From the NCBI RefSeq assembly GCF_026127265.1, contig NZ_WWFG01000002.1, positions 2,666,001-2,730,000 on the forward strand: a stretch of 64,000 nt of DNA, given 5' to 3'. Of the stretch, positions 7,877 through 17,902 are shown in pieces (positions within the stretch are counted from its first letter, which is position 1; each line of letters starts with the position of its first letter). A program made the position numbers and the translations under genes. The notes beneath the pieces are model-generated. The model worked only from the letters and a program-made list of their open reading frames with translations, was not told the origin of the DNA and searched no databases. This DNA is from Nostoc sp. KVJ3 (GTDB lineage: Bacteria; Cyanobacteriota; Cyanobacteriia; Cyanobacteriales; Nostocaceae).

Positions 7877-10800
7877 TTACTGTTTAATAGGTATTTGAAT
7901 TATAAACTCAGTACCTTTTCCTAGAGAAGAATTGCACTCGATCGAACCAGCGTGTTTATCTATGACAATTTGACGAGCGATCGCAAGTCCTAATCCCGTC
8001 CCTTTACCCACGGATTTTGTAGTAAATAAATGGTCAAAAATCTTTTGTTTAACTTCTTCATTCATTCCTTGAGCGTTGTCAGTAATAGCAATTTTAACCC
8101 CTTTGTTTTCTAGGGATGTTTTAATGATAATTCGATTAGGATTAGACTTAATTCCCTGAAAACTTCGCCCAGTATTTGATTCTTCTAAAGCATCAATAGC
8201 ATTAGCCAGAATATTCATAAATACCTGATTTAATTGCCCAGGAAAACATTCAATTTGTGGTAAATTACTATAATCCGTTATTACCTCAATTGCTGGGCGG
8301 TGTTCGTTTTCTTTGAGGCGATGTTTGAGAATTAAAATCGTACTATCGATACCTTCGTGAATATTAAATGGTACTTTGTAATCTTGATCGGCACGAGAAA
8401 AAGTTCTTAAACTATTGCTGATATTTTTGAGGCGATCGCATGCTATTACCATTGAATTAATCATCTTGGGTAGGTCTTTTAAGGTATAATCCAAGTCAAT
8501 TTCTTCAGCATGGTTAATAATTTCATCCCCTGGATGGGGCAGACTTTCCTGATATAGTTTCAAGTGTTCAACAATATCAGCAATGCTGGGCTGAGTTTGT
8601 TTGAGACTAGCAGTAATAAAGCCCAAAGGATTATTCATTTCATGAGCTACCCCGGCAACTAGATTACCTAATGCAGACATTTTCTCACTCTGAACAATTT
8701 TTAATTGCGCTTGTTGTAAATCTTCTAAAGCTGTTCCAAGTGCTTGAGATTTTTCCGTTACCGCTTCTTCCGCATGTTTGCGATCGCTAATATTAATAGT
8801 TGTTCCAACTACGCGATAAACTTTGCCCGTCTCATCTTTTAATGGACTGAGTGTGGTTAACAACCAAATTTTCTGGTCATTAAATGTTAGACATTCTTCG
8901 TATGTGACGGGTTTCCCGGTTTGGAGACAATCCAGATATTTTTGCTCGATTGCTGCAATTTCATCAGGAGCCATTAATTCTTGCGGACTTTTACCCAGCA
9001 CTTCTGAAGCAGGTATACCAATCACTAGTTCGCACGATTTACTCCATCCTGTGTACTCATACCTACCATTATCCCGGATATCAGTCACAAAAATAAGACA
9101 GCCGACACCTTCGTAAATACTACTGAGGAACTTTCCTCGCTCCTGGAGATGATTATATAATTGGGCATTTTCCAAAGAAATCGCCGCTTGAGTGCAGAGG
9201 AGATTTAACACAGAAAGGCGATCGCTAGTAAATACACCTTGAGTTAGTTGATTTTCGAGGTAGAGAATCCCCACCAAATGCCCTTGGTTAATAATTGGAG
9301 TACAAAATACACTTTGGGGCTGATGTTGCAACAGATATTCCCTAACTAAACCAGGAATATGTGTTTTGCAATTGTTTATCACAACTGTTTGCTTAGTATT
9401 TTTGACGTAATGGATAATGTTTACGGGAATATCTTGACAATTGTCTAATAATTGTGTTTCGAGGATGGTTTGTATTTCCTCATGCTCAATAAAGGTAATT
9501 GCTCGTACTTGCCAAGTGTCGTTTTGAGGAAGAATTAGTACAGATTTTTTTGCACCGGAATTTTCTAAGATAATCCGAGTGAGACTGACAATGAGTTCAT
9601 CTAATTCCAGACAACTGGAGATAGCTTGAGCCGCTTTCATGACGGAGGTAAAATCTAGAATATTAGAAATACTGGTGCTGCCAGCACTAGAAGTCCGAGT
9701 AGAAGAGGAAGTCCCAGTAAAAGCAATAGTTTCTGAGGGATTGCGGTTGATTCGTTGCTGTTGTAGGATGGGTTGGAGTAACTGGGGATAGGTTTTTTCT
9801 AGGTGATTAATTTTGGCTTTTGCGCCCCAGTGAGCGTAGCAGTAGTAAGCATTTGTGATGTGAATTTGAGCAAATTGCTCTTTACCCCAGTCGAGGTAGA
9901 ATTTAGCTGCCAGCTCATTGGCTAATGCTTCTTCATTGATAAATTGATTGGCTTTAGCAAGAGTAATTGCTCGGTCATAACAATCAATCGCTGCGGCTTT
10001 TTTCCCCAACACTCGATGCCGTTCAGCCTCCACTAGATACCATTTATGCAAGTGGTTCATCGGGGCATTCTGCGCCCATTGATGCAGAATAGTTTGATGG
10101 GTTCCGGCTTGGGCAAGCATTTCAATTTGCTCTGGTTCTGCTTGGGTGGGAAAGAGTGCCAGGTACGTTAGTGCAGCATACAAATGGAAAATGGAAATAT
10201 TAACCAATCCCGATCCTGCCACCAAGCATGGCTCGGCTTGGGTGATGTGGTCGAGGGCAGCCTGATAATTGCCAAAGCAGTAAGCAAGCAGCAGTTTGTA
10301 GATGTAGACAAAAGCGATCGTCGTAAGATCATTATCCTGTTGGTGCTTCGGCAGCATCACGGTTTCATCGTAGAAAGTACCACTTAAGCGATCGGGTTGG
10401 CTCACCGTTTCCCGCAAATTCTGCAACACTTGCCGCGTCATGTCCAATAAAATCGTCGAATCTTGTGTTAACTGAGCTAGAGCAGTACTGTAAGCGACCA
10501 GTTCGGATTCTAACGTGTCTATTTCTACACCTGCGTAAAGCGCAATCCGGGTGTAAGTGACTATGCTGTAGCTAGCGTAGAGAACCTCACCAGTTTCCAT
10601 GCCAGTCGTGTAGGCATCTTTCAGCGTCAGTAGGGTTGCCCTCAGTGCTTGCTGATGATGTTGAATGAAACACCCAAATAGGCCCAGAGTGATGGACTTC
10701 ATTTCCTGAGCATTCAACCGTTCCAGCAACGAGAGCGCTAAGGAGCCAAACCTGTAGCCTGTTTTGACCTCGCCCAAAAAGGTACACAGCACCATACCAT

Positions 10801-13687
10801 GAATCATATATCCGACGGTGGAGGCTGGGGCATTACCAAACTGGAACGATAACTTTACCATCGTCGCGCTCAACAGGGGCAGTAAATCTGGCATTCCCCG
10901 AAACACTGCTGAAAACAACATTCCTAACAGTTGCATGGCGGCTTGGGCAGTGCGATCGCTCATTACGGGTAGGTCAATCAACCCTGTAATCTCTCTGCCC
11001 TGGAGTTGGTGATTCAGGTCTTGTAAGGCTTCGCCAATCTTGGCTTTGTCTACTTCTACCGGGAGTTCTACCCCTAATTGGGCTAGAGCTTCTCTAGCAA
11101 CTGCGATCGCCTCTAAGATTTGGCTGCGAGTTGTTCGTGCCGCAATTTGAATTGCGTAGATTTTCACCTTGTCGAAAATGGTCTGTGCCTGCTGTAATAC
11201 TAATGCTGCTAGCTGTTCCATATTTTCAAAGTCACCATTCAAATAGGCAACTTCCGCAGCTGTAACATACAGATTTAGAGTCAACTCATAGGTGCATTGC
11301 CAGCAGTTTGTCTGTAATAGCTTAATCCCCGTTTGCAAATAAATCCTTGCTGCGGAGTAAGCTGTCGAATTTCTCGCCTTAACTCCAGCTTTGAAATTAA
11401 GTTGCGCTAAAACTTCCTGTTCGCTTGTTTGATTAATTAACTCTTTTCCTAAATTCAAATGTCCAACAATATCAAACAGTTTTTCATCTAGCTCAAGAAC
11501 GGATAAATTTTGTCGAAGTAACCGTCCAATTTGGAGATGAGTTGCTATTTTTTGTTCATCGGGAATCAGGGAATAAGCCGCTTGCTGTACTCTGTCATGT
11601 AAAAACTTATATTTGGCTATTTGTCTACTGGTACAATTATTTTCCAGCACAGCTATATCATTATCCTCTCCCTGATAAAACTTATAAACATCACTAATTG
11701 GTAAAATCAACCCTGATTGCAATGCTTTCCATAAATCAGCAGCCGTTTCAAATTCTGATTCTTCCGAAACAATTGCCAAAGTTGCTAAATCAAATTGATT
11801 TCCAATACAGGCTGCTAACTGCAACACCTGTTGGGTTGATTGAGGCAGTCTTTGTAATTGAAATACCATGAACTTGACAACATCATCTGTAACTGCTTGC
11901 TGATTCACTTGTGCAATTTCGCATTGCCAACAGCCCAACTCAAAGTTAAATTGAATGAGCTTATCTTGATGTAATGCTTTGAGAAAGTGTGTAGCGAAAA
12001 ACGGATTACCTTCAGTTTTCTGATATACTAATGTAGAGAGAGGTAAGGCTAAATTTTCTGAACACTTTAGCGCATCAGCAACTAAATGATTCACTTTTAT
12101 TTGACTCAATGGTGCTAAAATAATTGTATTAACCGTTGCTTGTGTTTTTTCGATTTCACTCAAAGTCAACATTAACGGATGTACTGGGTTGACTTCGTTA
12201 TCACGATATGCACCAATTACGAAAAGATGACCTGTATCAGTCATTAATAGCTGCATTAACTTCAGTGATGCCGAATCAGCCCATTGTAAATCATCTAAAA
12301 ATATCACTAATGGATGTTCCGCACTGGTAAAGACTTGGATAAATTTTTGGAATAATAAATTAAATCTATTTTGTGCCGCAGTTCCTGATAATTCTGGTGC
12401 AGGTGGTTGTTGACCAAGAATTATTTCTAATTCGGGGATAACTTCCATAATTACCTGTCCATTTTCCCCAATAGCTGCTAATATCTGGCTTTTCCATTGC
12501 TGGATTTGAGCATCGCTTTCTGTTAACAATTGCCCCATTAAATCCCGGAATGCTTGTACAAATGCCGAAAAGGGAATATTCCTCTGAAATTGGTCATATT
12601 TCCCTTTGATAAAATAACCGCGTTGCAGAACAATGGGTTTATGAACTTCATTCACAACCGCAGTTTTACCAATACCGGAAAAACCTGCTACCAGTATCAT
12701 TTCAGTTGCACCAAGACCAACTCTTTCAAATGCTTGGAGTAGAGTTTCTACTTCTGTTTCTCGTCCATAGAGTTTATCGGGGATAATGAACCTGTCGCAC
12801 ACATCCCGTTGGGCAATTTGAAAGTTCTCAATCTTACCAGTTTCTTGGAGTTGAGTTAAACAATTTTCTAAATCAAATTTCAGTCCTAATACACTTTGAT
12901 AGCGGTCTTCAGCATTTTTAGCCATTAATTTGCTGACAAGATCACAGAGAACTTGGGGAATCTTTTCCTTATTCCTTAAAAGCGGTGGAAGTTTTGCAAT
13001 ATGACAATGCACCAATTCCATTGGATCATTTGACTGAAATGGTAATTCTTCTGTCAACAATTCGTATAAAGTGATACCTAGAGAATAAAAATCAGTTCGG
13101 TAATCAATTCCCCGATTCATTCTGCCAGTTTGTTCGGGAGAAATATAACTTAGTGTCCCTTCCAATACATTAGGATTCACTAATGTTTGAGTTTCCCGTG
13201 GTAGTAGAGATGCAATACTAAAGTCAATTAATTTAACTTGTTTGGTTTCTGGATTAATTAAAATATTGGCGGGTTTGATGTCTTTATGAATAATGCGAGC
13301 GCGGTAAAGTATATCTAAGGTATTGCACAGTGCGATCGCTATTTCTAAAAACTCTTGACCAGACGCGATATATCGCGCCTCTATATGGGTGAAATATTCT
13401 TTTAGAGAAATCCCTCCAAAGTCTTCCATCACCAGTGCATAGCCATTTTGATAGGGTTCCAGGTTATAGGTTTGGATGATTAGAGGTGAGTTAAGATTTT
13501 TGGCAATGGTGTACTGATTGCGAAACTGTACCAGTTCACTGAAACTCGGATAAGGATTTTTCAGCAGTTTAATCACTACAGGTTTTTGGTCAGCTTCTCG
13601 ATACCCACGATAAACTAGGGTTCGAGAACCATTGTATAGTTCTTCACTAATGTGATATCCGGGAATAGTAACTAAAGTACTAACCAT
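7877..13687 (-). CDS. Ser/Thr kinase - ATPase - GAF - PAS - histidine kinase
   Basis: A 1936-residue signalling protein of the hybrid class abundant in Nostoc. In order: a Ser/Thr kinase domain (about 10-270) with Lys40 in VVIKLLK, HKDIKPANIL at 134 and DFS in place of DFG at 155-157; an AAA/STAND-type ATPase with P-loop GFSGIGKT near 333; a long helical, TPR-like middle (about 650-1300); a GAF domain (about 1360-1505); a PAS domain (about 1530-1650); a HisKA segment with phospho-acceptor His in GVAHEMNNPLGF near 1677; and a C-terminal HATPase with GKGTGLGLAIARQIV. Cytosolic by appearance, no membrane segments. It lies opposite to and between fabD and the plsC-like gene. Input signal and response regulator are unknown. 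Confidence 0.93.
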   Translation of the reverse strand: MVSTLVTIPGYHISEELYNGSRTLVYRGYREADQKPVVIKLLKNPYPSFSELVQFRNQYTIAKNLNSPLIIQTYNLEPYQNGYALVMEDFGGISLKEYFTHIEARYIASGQEFLEIAIALCNTLDILYRARIIHKDIKPANILINPETKQVKLIDFSIASLLPRETQTLVNPNVLEGTLSYISPEQTGRMNRGIDYRTDFYSLGITLYELLTEELPFQSNDPMELVHCHIAKLPPLLRNKEKIPQVLCDLVSKLMAKNAEDRYQSVLGLKFDLENCLTQLQETGKIENFQIAQRDVCDRFIIPDKLYGRETEVETLLQAFERVGLGATEMILVAGFSGIGKTAVVNEVHKPIVLQRGYFIKGKYDQFQRNIPFSAFVQAFRDLMGQLLTESDAQIQQWKSQILAAIGENGQVIMEVIPELEIILGQQPPAPELSGTAAQNRFNLLFQKFIQVFTSAEHPLVIFLDDLQWADSASLKLMQLLMTDTGHLFVIGAYRDNEVNPVHPLMLTLSEIEKTQATVNTIILAPLSQIKVNHLVADALKCSENLALPLSTLVYQKTEGNPFFATHFLKALHQDKLIQFNFELGCWQCEIAQVNQQAVTDDVVKFMVFQLQRLPQSTQQVLQLAACIGNQFDLATLAIVSEESEFETAADLWKALQSGLILPISDVYKFYQGEDNDIAVLENNCTSRQIAKYKFLHDRVQQAAYSLIPDEQKIATHLQIGRLLRQNLSVLELDEKLFDIVGHLNLGKELINQTSEQEVLAQLNFKAGVKARNSTAYSAARIYLQTGIKLLQTNCWQCTYELTLNLYVTAAEVAYLNGDFENMEQLAALVLQQAQTIFDKVKIYAIQIAARTTRSQILEAIAVAREALAQLGVELPVEVDKAKIGEALQDLNHQLQGREITGLIDLPVMSDRTAQAAMQLLGMLFSAVFRGMPDLLPLLSATMVKLSFQFGNAPASTVGYMIHGMVLCTFLGEVKTGYRFGSLALSLLERLNAQEMKSITLGLFGCFIQHHQQALRATLLTLKDAYTTGMETGEVLYASYSIVTYTRIALYAGVEIDTLESELVAYSTALAQLTQDSTILLDMTRQVLQNLRETVSQPDRLSGTFYDETVMLPKHQQDNDLTTIAFVYIYKLLLAYCFGNYQAALDHITQAEPCLVAGSGLVNISIFHLYAALTYLALFPTQAEPEQIEMLAQAGTHQTILHQWAQNAPMNHLHKWYLVEAERHRVLGKKAAAIDCYDRAITLAKANQFINEEALANELAAKFYLDWGKEQFAQIHITNAYYCYAHWGAKAKINHLEKTYPQLLQPILQQQRINRNPSETIAFTGTSSSTRTSSAGSTSISNILDFTSVMKAAQAISSCLELDELIVSLTRIILENSGAKKSVLILPQNDTWQVRAITFIEHEEIQTILETQLLDNCQDIPVNIIHYVKNTKQTVVINNCKTHIPGLVREYLLQHQPQSVFCTPIINQGHLVGILYLENQLTQGVFTSDRLSVLNLLCTQAAISLENAQLYNHLQERGKFLSSIYEGVGCLIFVTDIRDNGRYEYTGWSKSCELVIGIPASEVLGKSPQELMAPDEIAAIEQKYLDCLQTGKPVTYEECLTFNDQKIWLLTTLSPLKDETGKVYRVVGTTINISDRKHAEEAVTEKSQALGTALEDLQQAQLKIVQSEKMSALGNLVAGVAHEMNNPLGFITASLKQTQPSIADIVEHLKLYQESLPHPGDEIINHAEEIDLDYTLKDLPKMINSMVIACDRLKNISNSLRTFSRADQDYKVPFNIHEGIDSTILILKHRLKENEHRPAIEVITDYSNLPQIECFPGQLNQVFMNILANAIDALEESNTGRSFQGIKSNPNRIIIKTSLENKGVKIAITDNAQGMNEEVKQKIFDHLFTTKSVGKGTGLGLAIARQIVIDKHAGSIECNSSLGKGTEFIIQIPIKQ

Positions 13688-13821
13688 GCTGCTAAATCCT
13701 AAAGATTTCTAGATTTAGTATTCCCAGATAGGTAAAGCAATTAATTTCTACAGCTTTCTGACGTTTGATCTGAGACTGGCGATCGCGTATGCTAAATTCA
13801 GTTTGATTTGCATTATCTTCT

Positions 13822-14460
13822 GTGGACAAAAACCGCGAACCGTTCATTAGTCTGGCACTTTACCACGCTTTCAAATGGTCAGTCGTCAGCCCCATGCTTC
13901 ACACTTACTTTCGGGGCCAGATTTATGGTGCGGAAAATGTTCCCCAATCAGGGCCTTTGTTGATAGTGAGTAATCACGCTAGTTACTTTGATCCGCCAAT
14001 TGTCTCCAACTGTGTACGTCGTCCAGTGGCATACATGGCGAAAGAAGAGTTATTTAATATCCCCATTTTGGCGCAAGCGATTAAATTGTACGGTGCTTAC
14101 CCAGTCAGTCGAGGCAATGCCGATCGCAATGCCATCCGTTCCGCTCTAGAATATCTCAATAACGGTTGGGCTGTCGGTGTTTTTTTGGAAGGGACTCGTA
14201 CTCCAAATGGTCGAATTACAGACCCGAAAAGAGGCGCACTACTGCTAGCAGCCAAAGCAAAAGCCCCAATATTGCCAGTAAGTGTCTGGGGTACTGAGAA
14301 GATTTTACAAAAAGGATCGTCCCTACCTCGTGCAGTTCCCATCACTGTGAGAATTGGTAACTTGATTGATGCTCCCAGTTCCACTAATAAAGAAGAACTG
14401 GAAGCGTTGACGCAAAGGTGTGCCACAGTAATTAACGAAATGCATGATTTAGGACGATGA
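13822..14460 (+). CDS. plsC: 1-acyl-sn-glycerol-3-phosphate acyltransferase (PlsC-like)
   Basis: Acylates lysophosphatidic acid to phosphatidic acid. The 212-residue protein has the acyltransferase motif I NHASYFDPP (His near 52, H-x4-D) and motif III EGTRTPNGR (near 123). KGSSLPRAVPITVRIGNLI corresponds to motif IV. The start is GTG at 13822; it gives a usual length and no better start is visible upstream. In many cyanobacteria this gene directly follows plsX-fabH-fabD; here the large kinase gene on the opposite strand lies between. An exact substrate cannot be read from sequence. Confidence 0.9.
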   Translation: MDKNREPFISLALYHAFKWSVVSPMLHTYFRGQIYGAENVPQSGPLLIVSNHASYFDPPIVSNCVRRPVAYMAKEELFNIPILAQAIKLYGAYPVSRGNADRNAIRSALEYLNNGWAVGVFLEGTRTPNGRITDPKRGALLLAAKAKAPILPVSVWGTEKILQKGSSLPRAVPITVRIGNLIDAPSSTNKEELEALTQRCATVINEMHDLGR

Positions 14461-14692
14461 GTTAGACAAATTCACATATATGCTTTGAAGCTTTGTATTT
14501 AAATAGTCCGACAGAATTAATTACACAAAATTATTGCAAATGAAGCTTTCCCTACAGGAAGTCCGCTTCCTTGGACTAGGAAAACAAGGCGCTTAAGCGC
14601 CTTGTCTGAAACCCATGAATGTGGGTAAAGTTTCTTGTAGACGCGGTTTCTAACCGCTCTTTTAACTTAGACCTGAGTTGCTGACTGCAAAA
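14461..14692. repeat. dispersed palindromic repeat
   Basis: About 14540-14670 contains a perfect palindrome ACAAGGCGCTTAAGCGCC and onward (14584-14605), then AACCCATGAATGTGGGT and GACGCGGTTTCTAACCGC. The last two pieces recur in almost the same arrangement at about 28715-28775, so this is a member of a dispersed family. It sits between converging ends of the plsC-like gene and psaK, where it could also act as a bidirectional terminator. Confidence 0.65.
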
Positions 14693-14947
14693 TTATAGAC
14701 GACCGATGTTAGTCAGTCCTAAAACGATACCAATGCCGATAATATGACCAAAAGCCATCGCACCAATGAATGTTGGAATACTGACCGGCAGGATAGGCAA
14801 CTTGGGGCCAACTAGGGGTTTTTCAATCCGAGTACTCAGTAAAAGCACTACCAAGCTGCTGATGCTGATAATGATCCCGACTGTGGGATTCCACGCAGGT
14901 GTTGCGGGAACAGATGCAGCTACTGCTAGTAAAATAGATGAAATCAA
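14693..14947 (-). CDS. psaK: photosystem I subunit PsaK
   Basis: A small thylakoid membrane subunit at the edge of photosystem I that binds chlorophyll and carotenoid. The 84 residues include a short leader (MISSILLAVAASVP), a first membrane helix (about 22-40, WNPTVGIIISISSLVVLLL) and a second one (about 57-80) with the family-typical AFGHIIGIGIVLGLTNIGR. The loop between helices (STRIEKPLVGPKLPILPVS) is charged and proline-rich as expected. Nostoc species usually have more than one psaK, so this may be a variant copy. It is monocistronic. Confidence 0.88.
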   Translation of the reverse strand: MISSILLAVAASVPATPAWNPTVGIIISISSLVVLLLSTRIEKPLVGPKLPILPVSIPTFIGAMAFGHIIGIGIVLGLTNIGRL

Positions 14948-15077
14948 GCTTTTGTCTCCTAAATAGAAAAGTTAACGTAGACCTACAAGATTATAAAATT
15001 ACCAAGGCCCAAAAGTTTTTTAGATAGTTTAGACTTTTCAGGTGATTAATTAATTTAAATAAATTTGTCAGGTTTTC

Positions 15078-15710
15078 ATGCGTGTTAAGATTTGCGGCAT
15101 CACTCAACCACAGCAGTCTATAGCGATCGCCTCTCTGGGCGCAACGGCACTAGGATTTATTTGTGTGCCAAACTCACCTCGCTACGTAACGACATCCCAA
15201 ATTCGGGCAGCAGTGGCAGAACTCCCGCCAGATGTTGACACAATTGGGGTTTTTGCCAACGCTAGTATCCCTGAAATCAGCCAGATAGTTGTTGATTCTG
15301 GGTTGACAGGTGTTCAGTTACACGGAGATGAATCACCAGATTTTTGCTATCAATTACGTCAAGAGTTACCCAATGTCGAAATTATTAGAGCATTAAGAAT
15401 TAAGAGTCTTGAGCATCTTGACACAGTAGTTGATTACACAAAATACGTGGATACTTTATTACTTGATGCCTATCATCCGCAACAACTAGGGGGTACAGGC
15501 AAAACTTTAGATTGGACGATGCTAGAAAAATTCTGCCCAAGTTGTCCTTGGTTTTTAGCAGGAGGACTAACAGCCGATAATATTCTGGAAGCTCTGAATC
15601 AGGTTAATCCTAGTGGCATTGATTTATCTAGTGGTGTAGAACGAACACCTGGAGACAAGGATTTAGATAAAGTAGCCAAGTTGTTTGAGAAATTAGGGAA
15701 TAGGGAATAG
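15078..15710 (+). CDS. trpF: phosphoribosylanthranilate isomerase
   Basis: Catalyses the third step of tryptophan synthesis after anthranilate: PRA to CdRP. A 210-residue TIM barrel, with the general base Cys6 in VKICGIT and the general acid Asp130 in TLLLDAYHP. GFICVPNSPRYV, GVQLHGDES and the phosphate-binding end AGGLTADNI...GIDLSSGVE are all present. It is not beside other trp genes, which is normal for cyanobacteria. The coding part ends against a tandem repeat. Confidence 0.96.
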   Translation: MRVKICGITQPQQSIAIASLGATALGFICVPNSPRYVTTSQIRAAVAELPPDVDTIGVFANASIPEISQIVVDSGLTGVQLHGDESPDFCYQLRQELPNVEIIRALRIKSLEHLDTVVDYTKYVDTLLLDAYHPQQLGGTGKTLDWTMLEKFCPSCPWFLAGGLTADNILEALNQVNPSGIDLSSGVERTPGDKDLDKVAKLFEKLGNRE

Positions 15711-16020
15711 GGAAGCCAATACTGCGTAGGTTTTGGAATTTCTTGGTTGAGGCAAGCTGTTCTTGAGCAGGGGGAGAAATGGAGGCAGGGGAAGAGTTTT
15801 CGCTTCATTGCTGTGTCCGCCCCAAATTATCCAATTCTTGTGGGGGAGAAATGGAAGCAGGGGAAGAGTTTTCGCTTCCCCTGCCTCCCCTGCCTCCCCT
15901 GCCTCCCCTGCCTCCCCTGCTTCCCCTGCTTTCCCTGCTGCCTCCCCTGCCTCCCCTGCTTATCCGAGCAGTATTGATAGGGAAGCAGAACTATTATTTC
16001 AATGCCCCATTCCCCATTTT
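15711..16020. repeat. short tandem repeats between trpF and folE
   Basis: A GGGGGAGAAATGGA..CAGGGGAAGAG segment occurs twice (about 15769-15799 and 15843-15873), followed by about ten copies of a CCCCTGCCTC unit (about 15878-15960). The G-rich and C-rich halves are complementary, so a long imperfect hairpin is possible between these converging genes. The open frames through it give Leu/Pro- or Ser/Pro-repeat peptides and are regarded as artefacts. Confidence 0.8.
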
Positions 16021-16728
16021 TTAAAAGAATGCTGCTTGATGGCGAATCAAGTTAAAAAATTCTTCGCGGGTTTTATGCTCCTCTTGGAACACGCCAACCA
16101 TTGCACTAGTGACAGTCCAAGAACCTGGTTTCTGCACGCCCCGCATCACCATACACATGTGGCTAGCTTCCATGACAACGGCTACACCTTGAGGTTCTAG
16201 AATGGTCTGAATTGCTTCGGCAATTTGGCGGGTTAACCTCTCCTGGACTTGCAAGCGACGGGAATACATCTCAACAATGCGGGCCAGTTTGCTCAGTCCG
16301 ACAACTTTTTGGTTGGGGATATAAGCAACGTGCGCCCTACCCATAAATGGCAGCATATGATGTTCGCACAGACTAAAAAAATTAATATCTCTAACTAGTA
16401 CCATCTCACTATGCCCTTCATCAAAGATGGCATCGTTAACGAGTTCTTCAAGAGATTGGTTGTAGCCACTGGTAAGAAACCGCATTGCTTCGGCCACTCG
16501 TTTGGGTGTTTTTAGGAGTCCTTCACGTTCAGGATCTTCACCAACGCCCAATATTATTGCCCGCACAGCGTCCTTCATTTCTTCCAGATGTTCCTCCTTT
16601 GGCGGGAACACATCTGCTTGTCGCCCGTTATGAGTATTGCGATCGGGTCTAGGAGTTATGGCTTCTGACAAATCGGGAATTAGAGGTGATTGAGAGCAAT
16701 TAGAACCGCTGGAACTAGCAATAGTCAT
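16021..16728 (-). CDS. folE: GTP cyclohydrolase I
   Basis: Converts GTP to dihydroneopterin triphosphate, the first step to folate and pterins. The 235-residue protein has the zinc ligands Cys121 and His124 in SLCEHHMLPF and Cys192 in EASHMCMVMRGV; GRAHVAYIPNQKVVGLSKLA and RLQVQERLT are the standard active-site segments. The first ~45 residues are a low-complexity extension not needed for the fold. It is the last gene of the minus-strand block ado-aar-accA-SDR-folE. Confidence 0.96.
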   Translation of the reverse strand: MTIASSSGSNCSQSPLIPDLSEAITPRPDRNTHNGRQADVFPPKEEHLEEMKDAVRAIILGVGEDPEREGLLKTPKRVAEAMRFLTSGYNQSLEELVNDAIFDEGHSEMVLVRDINFFSLCEHHMLPFMGRAHVAYIPNQKVVGLSKLARIVEMYSRRLQVQERLTRQIAEAIQTILEPQGVAVVMEASHMCMVMRGVQKPGSWTVTSAMVGVFQEEHKTREEFFNLIRHQAAFF

Positions 16729-16821
16729 GATTCAGTCTTGGTTATGGTTTTAATTTAGTTAGGAGTTAGAAGTTATGAGTTAAAAATTATAATTCCTAAC
16801 TCCTAACTCCTAACTTCGTAA
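16729..16821. repeat. heptamer repeats between SDR and folE
   Basis: TTAGTTAGGAGTTAGAAGTT at about 16755-16775 faces AATTCCTAACTCCTAACTCC at about 16790-16812, forming an inverted pair of the heptamer repeat family between two genes of the same strand. Confidence 0.7.
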
Positions 16822-17547
16822 TTAGAGTGCGCCAGCACTGGGCATCAGGGTCAATTCGTCAATAACTGCCTGTTGTGGTAACAGAACTGTATAGAGAATT
16901 GACTGAGCAACAATTTCTGGGGTTAACATTTTGGAACGATCTAAGTTGACATGGACTGTGTCTGTGTCCCAAAGTTCGGTATTGACTGCGCCAGGAGAGA
17001 TAGCTGTGACACGAATGCCGTGGATGCGTTCTTCTTGTGCCAGGGTTTGAGAGAGGGCAATCAAACCAGCTTTGCTGACGCTGTATGCTCCCCAACCGGC
17101 AAACGGTTGCTTGGCGGCTATTGAGGCGACATTAATAATTGTGCCTGTGCCCCGATCGCGCATTGAAGGTAAAATCCCTAAAATACACTGAAACACGCTA
17201 GTAAGATTTAAGTCTATTACCTGCTGCCAGTCTTCTAGGGGAGTTTCGCTCAAGTTGGCTGTATAGGCAATGCCAGCACTGTTTATCAGAATGTCTATAT
17301 CACCAAAGTCAAGGGCGATCGCTTGGATCTTTTCTTTTACTTCCAAGAGCCGCGCCAAATCAACAGCGTAAGCTTTCGCTTCCACCCCCGTATGCTTTAC
17401 AGCTTCTGCCACCGCCTCCAACTTATCCAAAGAACGGCTGACTAAGGCGACATCTATTCCGGCTTTTGCAAATGCTAAAGCCGTCGCTTTCCCAATTCCA
17501 CTACTAGCCCCAGTAATCAGGGCGCGTCGTTTTTGCTCAACACTCAT
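16822..17547 (-). CDS. short-chain dehydrogenase/reductase
   Basis: An NAD(P)-dependent oxidoreductase of the classical SDR family. The cofactor motif GASSGIGKATA lies near residue 13 of the chosen start, NSAGIAY near 85, and the catalytic YSVSKAG in the second half with an upstream Ser in NVASIAAK. The start is taken as the ATG at 17547 (MSVEQKRRALITGASSG), preceded by GGGA about nine bases upstream; a longer frame begins with TTG at 17577. In many cyanobacteria an SDR gene of this kind follows accA in the alkane locus. Substrate unknown; a 3-oxoacyl-ACP reductase role is possible but not shown. Confidence 0.88.
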   Translation of the reverse strand: MSVEQKRRALITGASSGIGKATALAFAKAGIDVALVSRSLDKLEAVAEAVKHTGVEAKAYAVDLARLLEVKEKIQAIALDFGDIDILINSAGIAYTANLSETPLEDWQQVIDLNLTSVFQCILGILPSMRDRGTGTIINVASIAAKQPFAGWGAYSVSKAGLIALSQTLAQEERIHGIRVTAISPGAVNTELWDTDTVHVNLDRSKMLTPEIVAQSILYTVLLPQQAVIDELTLMPSAGAL

Positions 17548-17902
17548 GGTGTATCCCAATTTTTTGGCAGTTCCCAAAGCCTATTACCACCCAATTATTC
17601 ACCTTTATCGGTTTCGATAGATTAAAGGAATCTAAAAATCTAATGATTTCTATTAAGCAACTGCTATGATGCAGTGTAATAGTGGGCAAATTGTGGATTT
17701 TACCAGTGAAGACAACAAAATCATCGCCTGGAAAACCACGCCGTCCACTTAAATTAGATTGCTTAACAATGTAAGACTAACTCAATCAAGTTGAGTAGAT
17801 TTATCAAACAAACAAATGCCTATGGCTAGATTGTTAAAAATCTTTAAGCACATAGGCAATTATAGCATTGCTGCTTGGCTAATCCATCATTATGTAGTGG
17901 TT
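17548..17902. other. spacer between accA and SDR
   Basis: No convincing gene. A 22-codon plus-strand frame at about 17707-17775 (GTG start, rich in Lys, Pro and Arg) has no recognisable relative. An inverted pair TGCCTATG ... CATAGGCA at about 17818-17862 lies just after accA and may be a weak transcript end. The remainder is AT-rich and featureless. Confidence 0.5.

Noticed and set aside
15747..16200. Overlapping frames in all registers after trpF with Pro/Leu/Ser repeats
   Set aside because: They are translations of the CCCCTGCCTC tandem repeat and run antisense into folE.
17707..17775. 22-codon frame rich in Lys/Pro/Arg between accA and SDR
   Set aside because: Too short, no ribosome site and no recognisable relative; mentioned only in the spacer description.
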